Shown one piece after another: positions 1-6,680 of a stretch of DNA of 64,000 bases. Under the pieces are notes generated by a model. It worked only from the letters and a program-made list of their open reading frames with translations, had not been told where the DNA came from and made no database searches. Each line of letters begins with the position of its first letter. Within the stretch, counting starts at the first letter, position 1. The position numbers and the translations under genes are program-made. Source of the DNA: a virus. The stretch is from positions 1 through 64,000 of IMG/VR virus record IMGVR_UViG_3300025703_000001; one strand, 5' to 3'.

Positions 1-1441
1 GAACGTTACCGGCCCGTTCTCCGCGGGTGGCGGCAGCGGCGTGATCCCGTGCTCCGATGGGTTGCACCCGTTCACCTACACCGGACTTACCACGAACACC
101 AGTCTCAATGGCGTGGTGATCTCCAGCCAACCGGCATCCAACTCCAACGGCAACGTCACCCAGTCGTCTGCAGCTGCCGTGACCATCAACGCCCCCGTCT
201 ACCCAGCCCTCCTCCAAACCGGCAACGCCGGGGCGACGGTCCCCGCGGGATACGTCAATGGCACCAACTGCTACGTTGAGGCGTGGCCGCTGCACTGGTC
301 CTCGTCCGCGTACACCACCCTGGCAGCGAGTCAACCCACCGGCGGCGGAATCGTCGGAGCCACCGCAGGAGGTTGGGCCGACGCCCAAGCCGCCAACGCC
401 AACGGGAACCTCAACGCCATGCTCGACGGCTTCGCGGTACTGGCCGCGGCCCTGAGTCCCTACCCCCTCATCATGCGACCGATGCCCGAATCGAACAACG
501 GCGGCTCGGCTGCGTTCTGGTACGACCAGGGCGCCATGGGCTGGGGGCCGCAACTGTTCCGCTACATCGTGGGCTACCTCACCGGCAATGGTGGGTTCGC
601 CGGACAGCCGGTGACCGCGGTGCCGGTCCACAACATCATCTTTGCCACCAACTCGGCATCACCGACCGGACTAGAGGCCGTCGGGACCGACTTCCCCACG
701 ACGGCCACGGTCGGGTTCACCGCCGACCTGGTGGGGATGGACACGTACTCCGGCACGTGGGCCACCACCAACCCCAAGTCCGGATTCACCACGGCTCTCG
801 GCGTCACCGGGTACTCCAACGTCCCGCCGATCCTCATGGAGGCATACGGCAACACCCCCACGCACGCCGACCCCACGACCTGGGGATGGGATGCCAGCAC
901 CACCGGCGACCTCGCTGGGAAAACAACGCTCAAGACCGCCGCCACCTACAGCACCTCGCGCCAGTTCGCGGCTTCGGGGACTATCCAGATAGCGACCACT
1001 CAGGGCGTTCAGTCGGTGGCCTACACCAGCCTCTCCAGCACCGGCACGACGCCGAACAAGGTGGTCACGTTCAGCGGAGTCACGACCACCGGAGTCCCTA
1101 CCGGCAGCATGTTGCCGAGTCCCGTCAACGTGTTCAACCCGTTCATCTACGGCGTGGCCGTGGGCACCGCCACAGTCTCACCCAACACGGGCTGTGCCAA
1201 CTTCCTCACCGGCATCAAAGACGCCACGGCAACCGGCTGTCACTTCTGCATCAACCCGCTCAACTACGGCGCCACGGCCAACAACGAGTTCCAGTCGATG
1301 CTCTTTCAGCCAGGCTTCAAGGCCATCATGCAGGACCCCGACACGGTGAACCTCCCGACACCGGGGAACTGGAGCGGCTTCGGGTGGGGTGCTGGGCAGG
1401 GTACGGAGTGGAACTGGCAGAGTCCATTGGTGGGGACTTAG
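1..1441 (+). CDS. GH26-like glycosidase-type protein, 5' end missing
   Basis: The reading frame is open to the left window edge (frame from base 2), so the start lies outside. The protein looks like a GH26-type TIM barrel. A candidate acid/base Glu lies in PMPESNNGG (codon 488-490), followed by the strands VHNIIFATN and DLVGMDTY, then a candidate nucleophile Glu in PPILMEAYG (codon 839-841). A Thr/Ser-rich beta insertion lies between about 960 and 1110. GH26 enzymes cleave beta-mannans and related polysaccharides. Sitting at the head of the structural genes, this one may be a virion enzyme that attacks host surface glycan. A second GH26-like protein lies at 31991-33295 on the other strand. 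The fold call rests on motif recognition only. Confidence 0.6.
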   Translation, partial: NVTGPFSAGGGSGVIPCSDGLHPFTYTGLTTNTSLNGVVISSQPASNSNGNVTQSSAAAVTINAPVYPALLQTGNAGATVPAGYVNGTNCYVEAWPLHWSSSAYTTLAASQPTGGGIVGATAGGWADAQAANANGNLNAMLDGFAVLAAALSPYPLIMRPMPESNNGGSAAFWYDQGAMGWGPQLFRYIVGYLTGNGGFAGQPVTAVPVHNIIFATNSASPTGLEAVGTDFPTTATVGFTADLVGMDTYSGTWATTNPKSGFTTALGVTGYSNVPPILMEAYGNTPTHADPTTWGWDASTTGDLAGKTTLKTAATYSTSRQFAASGTIQIATTQGVQSVAYTSLSSTGTTPNKVVTFSGVTTTGVPTGSMLPSPVNVFNPFIYGVAVGTATVSPNTGCANFLTGIKDATATGCHFCINPLNYGATANNEFQSMLFQPGFKAIMQDPDTVNLPTPGNWSGFGWGAGQGTEWNWQSPLVGT

Positions 1442-1444
1442 CCA

Positions 1445-1600
1445 ATGGCAACCATCAAGGGACTACTGTCACTGTTCTTCAAGGGCGGTACGCCGCCCAC
1501 GCCCGTGTTTGTGCAGTACGTGGCAGGTTCGCCTTTTGTGGAGTGGACGGCTGGCACGGCAATAACCAATTGGTCCGGTGGTCCCGCAAGTGGAGGGTAA
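1445..1600 (+). CDS. small hypothetical protein, 51 aa
   Basis: ATG four bases after the preceding stop; the stop is followed directly by the ATG of the next gene, so it sits in a tight late operon. The product is Gly/Thr/Pro-rich with aromatic residues (LLSLFFKGG near the N-terminus, ITNWSGG near the C-terminus) and has no recognisable domain. The context suggests a small structural or decoration component. Confidence 0.5.
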   Translation: MATIKGLLSLFFKGGTPPTPVFVQYVAGSPFVEWTAGTAITNWSGGPASGG

Positions 1601-1945
1601 ATGCTGAGCATCTACGCAGTCTCCACGCAGTACGTCAGTACGAATATCAGCAACACGGAGGGCATCAACCCGACGAGCGACACGGTGCAGTTCGCTTTCC
1701 TTGGTGGAGTGTCCAATTCCTCACAGGCGAACGAACTGGTACCGACGAGCAGCACGACTTGGTACACGGGATCGTGGCCGAGTATGTCGCCAGTGACGAA
1801 CACGGCCAACAGCTATACAGCGACGATCCTTGTCGGACCCGCGGGGACTGTGGCATTGACGACTGGGACGTATCTCATGTTGGCAAAAGTAACCGCTAGT
1901 CCCGAAGCACCCGTTATTTTCTGCGGTCCCATTTCAGTTAGCTAA
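1601..1945 (+). CDS. hypothetical structural protein, 114 aa
   Basis: Starts immediately after the stop of the 51-aa gene. It is Ser/Thr/Val-rich with alternating hydrophobic residues, as in an all-beta (Ig-like or jelly-roll) virion protein, e.g. TVQFAFLGG and TWYTGSWPSM. No catalytic motif or signal peptide is seen. A head or tail accessory role is inferred from its position before the connector genes. Confidence 0.55.
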   Translation: MLSIYAVSTQYVSTNISNTEGINPTSDTVQFAFLGGVSNSSQANELVPTSSTTWYTGSWPSMSPVTNTANSYTATILVGPAGTVALTTGTYLMLAKVTASPEAPVIFCGPISVS

Positions 1946-1972
1946 CAACGCTCTGACCTGCATGTTTTGTAG

Positions 1973-1999
1973 TGAAGGAAAGTAAGGCTATTCACTCAC
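1973..1999 (+). repeat. gene-boundary repeat, late-region copy
   Basis: Carries the left half TGAAGGAAAGTA and the right half CTATTCACTCA of a dispersed element that is common in the 18-45 kb block. It closely matches the copy at 26318-26346. It lies in the 166-base gap (1946-2111) between a structural gene and the connector gene; nothing else was recognised in that gap. Confidence 0.55.
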
Positions 2000-2111
2000 G
2001 GTATTTGGCGCTGTAGGACCGATTTTAGCGTCTGGCACAAGGCGCCGTACACACTATTTGCAAGCCTCCTGAGCGATTCTAGGGGCCTTAGAAACGTAAC
2101 GGAGCGTGCGT

Positions 2112-3050
2112 ATGAGCAGCACAGTCGCGTACGCCAACTACGACCAATCGTACACGAACCGCGTACCTCTTTTGACACCACAGGAATATAATTCGGCCCC
2201 GACCGCAATGGACGTTGCAAATCTGGTGTCAGGTGGGTCGCAGGCAAACTCTACCGCACTTGTAGAGACGATTGCTCGGGCATCCTCCTGGGTGGACCAG
2301 TACGTGATGGGATCAACTGGCACCCTTGCTGCGACACTGAATACGGAGTCGTATCGCATCTGGAGTTCGCGTGACCTGACATTAAAGATCCACCCGCGGT
2401 TTTGGCCAATTCTTGAAGTCGATTCATTCTCGTACGCCCCAACGGGTGGTTATGGCTTCAGCAACGCGGCGTCAATCACTCCAGCTGGCAACATCTGGAT
2501 AGAGCCGCAGGAGTTCGTGGTCAACCTCAACGCTGGGGGCATCTTCGGATTTAACACAGCGTTCAACGGTTTCGGCGGAATCGGCGTTGCTCCGTGCCAA
2601 GAGTATTACTGCACCTGGTCGTACGTGAACGGATTCCCTCTGTCCACGCTGACGGCCTCAGTCGCGGCGGGTGCAAACTCCATCACACCAGAGAGCGTGA
2701 TCGGCATGTATCCCGGATCTACGTTGACGCTCTACGATTTGCCGAACGACGAGCAAATCCAAATTGCATCGACGTACGTTCCCGGTACAGCAACGGTGCC
2801 ACTCGCGGGTACGACCGCATACACGCACGCGGCGGGTGTCATGGTTACGAACCTACCGCCCGCAGTCAAACAGGCGGCGATCCTTGCGACTACCGCATTC
2901 ATCAAGCAGCGCGGGAGTGGTGCCATGGTTGTGCAGGACATGGGTGCGGTGACTCACCAGTCATCTGGGTTCTCGCAGAACAGCGGGAGCGATTGGGCTG
3001 AGGCGGAACTTCTGCTCGATGTCTTCAGGCAAGCCTACGTAGGATATTGA
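2112..3050 (+). CDS. head-tail connector (adaptor) protein
   Basis: Likely the adaptor that docks under the portal and receives the tail. The N-terminal part (LLTPQEYNSAP, then a helical VETIARASSWVDQYV) resembles gp6-type adaptors, and the C-terminal helical part (PPAVKQAAILATTAFIKQRG) is typical of the same family. An Ala/Thr-rich beta insertion lies in the middle, which makes it longer than the usual 100-200 aa. An in-frame GTG lies six bases upstream; the ATG was preferred. Its place just before the tail completion and tail tube genes supports the call. Confidence 0.65.
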   Translation: MSSTVAYANYDQSYTNRVPLLTPQEYNSAPTAMDVANLVSGGSQANSTALVETIARASSWVDQYVMGSTGTLAATLNTESYRIWSSRDLTLKIHPRFWPILEVDSFSYAPTGGYGFSNAASITPAGNIWIEPQEFVVNLNAGGIFGFNTAFNGFGGIGVAPCQEYYCTWSYVNGFPLSTLTASVAAGANSITPESVIGMYPGSTLTLYDLPNDEQIQIASTYVPGTATVPLAGTTAYTHAAGVMVTNLPPAVKQAAILATTAFIKQRGSGAMVVQDMGAVTHQSSGFSQNSGSDWAEAELLLDVFRQAYVGY

Positions 3051-3133
3051 TGACACCCAAACACGCAACCAAGGTCAAGCAACACGCCGCCAAGATCGCC
3101 AAAAAGGTCAAGGCCAAGAAGCCGAAGAAGTAG
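3050..3133 (+). CDS. 27-aa lysine-rich peptide
   Basis: The ATG overlaps the TGA of the connector gene (TGATG), so translation is probably coupled. The peptide starts MTPKHATKVKQH and is nearly half lysine with Ala and His, histone-tail-like, with no acidic residues. It could bind nucleic acid at the packaging end of the virion, or be a spurious ORF. The tight coupling and the short gap to the next gene favour a real product. Confidence 0.45.
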   Translation: MTPKHATKVKQHAAKIAKKVKAKKPKK

Positions 3134-3139
3134 GTCGCC

Positions 3140-3694
3140 ATGTCGCTCAGTGCAGTTAGTGAAGCGATCTACGACTACATGGAACCGAGCGCCAGCAACA
3201 TCCCGAACCTCGGCGCACTGTATCGGGCGTTGCCGAAGGTAGCTGACGAAGCGGACCTCTTTCAGTTCACGCCGCCCGGACTTAGCGTTGGTGCGACGAT
3301 CTACTACTTCGCGACCGACCAGAAGGAGACCCGGACGGCCCTAGGCGGTCCACCCCCTCCGTACGGTGGCGGCGGTCACAAGTTCGTTGAGTACACGTTC
3401 GCTTTCCTGATCTACTTCAAGAGCGACAGCCCTGCAGTGATCGACGGGCAGATCGCGTATGACGCGTTCAAGGATGCGTTTGTTGCGAGAGTTCGCGCCA
3501 ACCGCACCGCAGGAACCGATGCCGCAGAGTATGGCGGTAACGGGACTGGAACGATCTTCCAGTGGGGTGAGGGCGGCATTCATGGTGGCGTCGATATTCA
3601 GGCCCAGCATTTCGTACCCAAGACCATTGACGGCGGGGCCGTACTTTTTCAAAGTCTTTACCACTTGAATGTGTGTGAAGACATTTTTACCTAA
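3140..3694 (+). CDS. putative tail completion / tail terminator protein
   Basis: 184 aa, between the connector and the tail tube gene, where siphoviruses carry the neck and tail-terminator gene. It starts with a helix (SLSAVSEAIYDYMEP) and ends in alternating beta strands, with a Gly/Pro loop (LGGPPPPYGGGGH) in the middle. This fits the alpha/beta neck proteins (gpU/Gp17 type) in size and order, but no diagnostic motif was found, so function is inferred from position. Confidence 0.5.
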   Translation: MSLSAVSEAIYDYMEPSASNIPNLGALYRALPKVADEADLFQFTPPGLSVGATIYYFATDQKETRTALGGPPPPYGGGGHKFVEYTFAFLIYFKSDSPAVIDGQIAYDAFKDAFVARVRANRTAGTDAAEYGGNGTGTIFQWGEGGIHGGVDIQAQHFVPKTIDGGAVLFQSLYHLNVCEDIFT

Positions 3695-3710
3695 AGCAAT
3701 CCGTTAACTA

Positions 3711-3743
3711 ACCGGCGACTACGCCGAACAATCAGTCGCCGGT
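3711..3743 (+). promoter_or_regulatory. hairpin upstream of the tail tube gene
   Basis: Perfect 10-bp inverted repeat ACCGGCGACT / AGTCGCCGGT with a 13-base loop, 25 bases before the tail tube ATG. No T-run follows, so it is not a classical terminator. It could stabilise the 5' end of a processed, highly expressed transcript. The strong ribosome site AAGGAG lies downstream of it. Confidence 0.6.
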
Positions 3744-3768
3744 ATCGGTTGACGAACAAGGAGAAATC

Positions 3769-4749
3769 ATGGCAGGTACAGTCCTTCCTCTTTTGTCGGC
3801 AAACTCGTATTTCGGCCTCGCCGCCGAGAGCACGTACGGGACTGCCGCCAGCATCGCATCAATGACTCCGGTCAACAGTCCAAAGGTGACGCCTGGCGTC
3901 AAGTGGTTGATGGACACTGACTTCCGTGGGTCGCCGGTGATGAACTACGACAACATCGCTGGTGTCTACCAGGCTTCGTACGATATGAAGACGTACTGCT
4001 ACACCGATGTGTTCCCGAACCTTCTGCGTGCTGCGCTTGGGTCGAGCGATACCGTTGCATCTGTTGGTGGCGGCAATTACACGCACACCATCGGACTGAA
4101 CAACTCGCCCAACACTGGGTCGCAGTCGCCGTCTTACACGATCATCAACGACTCCGTTGATGCCACATATCAGATGGTTGCCTCACGTCTTGACTCACTG
4201 AACATCTCGTTTGCGGCAGATGCGGCTGTTGAGGCAACCACCTCGTGGAAAGTTAATCAACCGACAGTCGTAGCCAGCGTGTCGGCTACGCCATCTACGG
4301 TGCAGCACTTGATTCCCGCGTGGAACTGCTCGGCATCGATCGGCGGCGTCGCTGTCTATGTCGTTGAGAACTGGGCGCTTGACATCAAGCGCAACACGAA
4401 CCAAATCTTTGCACTTGGCGCTCAGTCGAGTGTTTCCAACTTCCAGGGTCCAATTGAAGTCAGCGGCAAAACGACTTTCATCGTGCAGCAAGGTGAGACC
4501 TATTGGGCTAACGCCTTGACTCGTGATCAGCAGGTTGTGTCCTTCACGCTCACAGATCCCTTTACCGGATTTTCAATTCTTTTTCAGAGCAGTACGACTC
4601 AACTTGAGTCTCCAGTCATCAATCAGGGCAAAAATTATGTGGAGCTAGATTTGAACTTTACCTGTATCGGTAATACCACCGATACGGTCACGTTCGGCTA
4701 CTCGCCTATGAAGACTGTCGTGACTAACAACATCGCCGCGGCGTACTAA
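3769..4749 (+). CDS. major tail (tail tube) protein
   Basis: 326 aa, forming the stacked rings of the tail tube. Recognised by the tail-tube pattern: an N-terminal SYFGLAAESTYGTAAS segment, a central IPAWNCSASIGG strand pair, a WALDIKRNTNQIFALG segment and a C-terminal FGYSPMKTVV strand. It has a strong ribosome site (AAGGAGAAATC before ATG) and lies directly upstream of the chaperone and tape-measure genes, apart from the inserted endonuclease gene. The order connector, terminator, tube, chaperones, tape measure is canonical. Confidence 0.85.
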   Translation: MAGTVLPLLSANSYFGLAAESTYGTAASIASMTPVNSPKVTPGVKWLMDTDFRGSPVMNYDNIAGVYQASYDMKTYCYTDVFPNLLRAALGSSDTVASVGGGNYTHTIGLNNSPNTGSQSPSYTIINDSVDATYQMVASRLDSLNISFAADAAVEATTSWKVNQPTVVASVSATPSTVQHLIPAWNCSASIGGVAVYVVENWALDIKRNTNQIFALGAQSSVSNFQGPIEVSGKTTFIVQQGETYWANALTRDQQVVSFTLTDPFTGFSILFQSSTTQLESPVINQGKNYVELDLNFTCIGNTTDTVTFGYSPMKTVVTNNIAAAY

Positions 4750-4759
4750 TATAGCGGAT

Positions 4760-5479
4760 ATGGCAACGCACATCTATGGACTGTACGATCCTCGCAAACC
4801 GATAGAGCTTGAGAACTGTCGCTACGTTGGTCAGACGGTTAACCCACTTGATGAGCACCTGAAGGACCACCTTTCGTCAGCGCGAGTTAACAACAACGCC
4901 TCGCGCGATAGGTGGATTCGGGAACTCATTGCCGATGGCGTCACTCCCTCCATTCATCTCATTGATGATGTGGATGACATCGACGCTACCGACGTTGAGT
5001 GTGCGTGGATTCTTGATGGGATTGCGGCAGGTTGGGATCTGACCAACGAAGGAACGGGCAGAGTTCCCGTTCCATGGGACAGCTCTCCGTACCTGACGCC
5101 CGCGTATCTTGAACGATTCTGGTCGAACATCATCAAGAATGGCGATGATGAATGCTGGGGTTGGCGAGCCTACAAGACGGACGACGGGTACGGTCAGTTT
5201 ACCGTAGGCGCGAAGCGCGATAAGAACATCAGACGCATCTACGTCCACCGACTCATGTGGGAGATTGTTAACGGCCCAATTCCAAATCGGTTGTTTGTTT
5301 GCCATCGCTGCGACAATCCAGAATGCGCTAATCCAAAGCATCTCTTCCTAGACACGCTTCATGGCAATATGAAAGACGCCGGCCAAGGGCCGTATTCGCA
5401 ATCAGCATTGGGGTGTCGAGAGAACGCACTGTCAGCAGGGACACGAATATACCGAAGAGAACACCTACATCAACCCTAA
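4760..5479 (+). CDS. homing-endonuclease-like protein: GIY-YIG plus HNH
   Basis: 239 aa. The N-terminus (residues about 1-80) has a GIY-YIG-like core: HIYGLYDP, then CRYVGQT, a DHLSSAR helix and RWIRELIADG. The C-terminal half has the phage HNH fold: WGWRAYKTDDGYGQF, YVHRLMWEIVNGPIP, CHRCDNPECANPKHLFL and NMKDA. These families nick DNA and often act as homing endonucleases; one inserted between tail tube and chaperone genes fits that habit. The frame is lost at about 5385 and the expected zinc-binding tail continues in the +1 frame to 5660, so the gene is probably frameshifted. The core motifs are intact. Confidence 0.7.
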   Translation: MATHIYGLYDPRKPIELENCRYVGQTVNPLDEHLKDHLSSARVNNNASRDRWIRELIADGVTPSIHLIDDVDDIDATDVECAWILDGIAAGWDLTNEGTGRVPVPWDSSPYLTPAYLERFWSNIIKNGDDECWGWRAYKTDDGYGQFTVGAKRDKNIRRIYVHRLMWEIVNGPIPNRLFVCHRCDNPECANPKHLFLDTLHGNMKDAGQGPYSQSALGCRENALSAGTRIYRREHLHQP

Positions 5480-5660
5480 GGGTGTCAAGGTGTGCAAAAT
5501 CTGCAACAGAGAATCTAGTCGCACTATCATGCGTGAAGTGAGGGAGCGCAAGAAGCCTACGTTCGTTAAGAACGCACAGTGTGACGAATGCGGATTTCTG
5601 TCCAACTCTCAAGGCGTTAGCCATCACCAGACATCAGTAAGCCACACCGGCAACAACTAG
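5388..5660 (+). pseudogene. out-of-frame C-terminal tail of the HNH protein
   Basis: In the +1 frame relative to 4760-5479 the sequence reads GRIRNQHWGVERTHCQQGH, then EYTEENTYINPKG, then VCKICNR, ending with TAG at 5658-5660. This CxxGH...CxxC tail is the usual C-terminus after the HNH core in phage endonucleases. One extra base (or two missing) in GGCCAAGGGCC around 5381-5391 explains the break. It could be a mutation, a sequencing or assembly error, or a recoding site. Confidence 0.6.
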
Positions 5661-5710
5661 TCACACACCCCACTCGCATCATCGCCCCCGAACAAAGGAT
5701 GGGCACAGCC

Positions 5711-6034
5711 ATGTCACGACACAGCGCACTTTTCAGCCGTCGCAGCAACGCTGCGGTGGATTTCCGTCCGGACGATCCGCGCGGCGATTCACCGTTCGCT
5801 CAGCTGGGGCGGCTTTCTGCGTACTTACAGGGCGCACCAATCGGCGACGACGCGATCACCGAGTGTGGTCCGGCCCTGGACTACCTACGCGAATACACAT
5901 ACCGCAAGGTCTTCACTGGCACGTCGCACGAAGAGTATCTAGCACTCGACAAATCCGACCCCGATGTCATTGATTGGCTCGTGGCCGTTCATGGCGCAGA
6001 AACCGACGCATTTCAGTCCCGCAAGAACCGCTAA
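5711..6034 (+). CDS. hypothetical protein before the tail chaperones
   Basis: 107 aa. The ATG at 5711 is preferred over the in-frame ATG at 5699 because AAAGGA ends 11 bases before it. Acidic and mostly helical; it ends in the basic FQSRKNR. No family recognised. Its position between tail tube and chaperone genes suggests a tail-assembly helper, but it is not the frameshifted chaperone itself. Confidence 0.5.
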   Translation: MSRHSALFSRRSNAAVDFRPDDPRGDSPFAQLGRLSAYLQGAPIGDDAITECGPALDYLREYTYRKVFTGTSHEEYLALDKSDPDVIDWLVAVHGAETDAFQSRKNR

Positions 6035-6051
6035 CAAAAAGGAATAGCACA

Positions 6052-6468
6052 ATGACCACAACCGTAGCGCTCCCCGGCGGCACCGCCGAACTGAAGGACC
6101 AAGACGAGCTGACGAATAAAGAGGTTAAGCATCTCCGCAAGGCGGCTCGCATCGCCGCGGGTGTCGCCAACCGACTGACCGAACTCGGATTCAACGACGA
6201 AGACCCCGCAACGTGGACCGTCATCGCACAGCTCAGCGACAACGAGGATGACCAGATCGACCTGTTCCAGCGCACCTGCGTGTCCATCCGCCTGAAGGAC
6301 TGGACGCTTGAACTCGACAAGCCATCCACGCCCGACGAGGTTGACAATCTGCCGCGCCCGATCTACGTGCCACTGACCGTTGCCGCCGTTGACATCGACT
6401 TCTCCGACGACTTCTCGGTGGATGGTGCGGCGGACCCAAAAGCGGATTCAGCCGACTCCGAAGGCTGA
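6052..6468 (+). CDS. tail assembly chaperone, short form (gpG-like)
   Basis: 138 aa, start chosen at ATG 6052 after AAAAAGGAATAGCACA. An acidic, helical protein directly before the tape-measure gene. In siphoviruses this gene makes a short product, and by -1 frameshifting a longer one, which together chaperone the tape measure. The canonical slippery heptamer lies near its 3' end (6435-6441) and the second ORF is in the -1 frame. Confidence 0.8.
   Translation: MTTTVALPGGTAELKDQDELTNKEVKHLRKAARIAAGVANRLTELGFNDEDPATWTVIAQLSDNEDDQIDLFQRTCVSIRLKDWTLELDKPSTPDEVDNLPRPIYVPLTVAAVDIDFSDDFSVDGAADPKADSADSEG
6435..6441 (+). promoter_or_regulatory. programmed -1 frameshift site C CCA AAA
   Basis: CCCAAAA lies in the correct phase of the upstream gene (GAC CCA AAA GCG), matching X XXY YYZ. 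Slipping one base back continues in an open frame (AGC GGA TTC...) into the 6480 ORF and ends at 6662. Such sites are known between tail chaperone genes of most siphoviruses. Confidence 0.85.
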
Positions 6469-6662
6469 AAAATGCGTACATGGGTCGCAAGGCGCTAGTC
6501 GCCGTCGACCCCGATCTACAAGACCTCGCTGCCGCATACAAATATTGCAAAATCTTCCACTGCTCCCTAGCGGAGTACGAGTCTCGTCCGTACTACGAGA
6601 CGATGTGGATGCTCCAAATTGACGCCACCTATAACGATGCTGTTTCTGAAATGAACGGCTAA
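6441..6662 (+). CDS. -1 frame extension of the tail assembly chaperone (GT-like)
   Basis: Read only after the shift at CCCAAAA; the frame stays open from the slip site. The last 60 residues contain VDPDLQDLAAAYKYCKIF and YESRPYYETMWMLQID, typical of the C-terminal chaperone segment that contacts the tape measure. An ATG at 6480 exists, but the phase and family pattern favour a fusion product starting at 6052. The stop lies 18 bases before the tape-measure ATG. Confidence 0.8.
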   Translation, partial: SGFSRLRRLKNAYMGRKALVAVDPDLQDLAAAYKYCKIFHCSLAEYESRPYYETMWMLQIDATYNDAVSEMNG

Positions 6663-6680
6663 CCACCCGAGCGAGGTCAC

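Noticed and set aside
283-1899. A 538-codon plus-strand frame overlapping the GH26-like gene
   Set aside because: Arg/His-rich composition typical of a shifted frame of GC-rich coding DNA, and it runs through the ends of three coherent genes.
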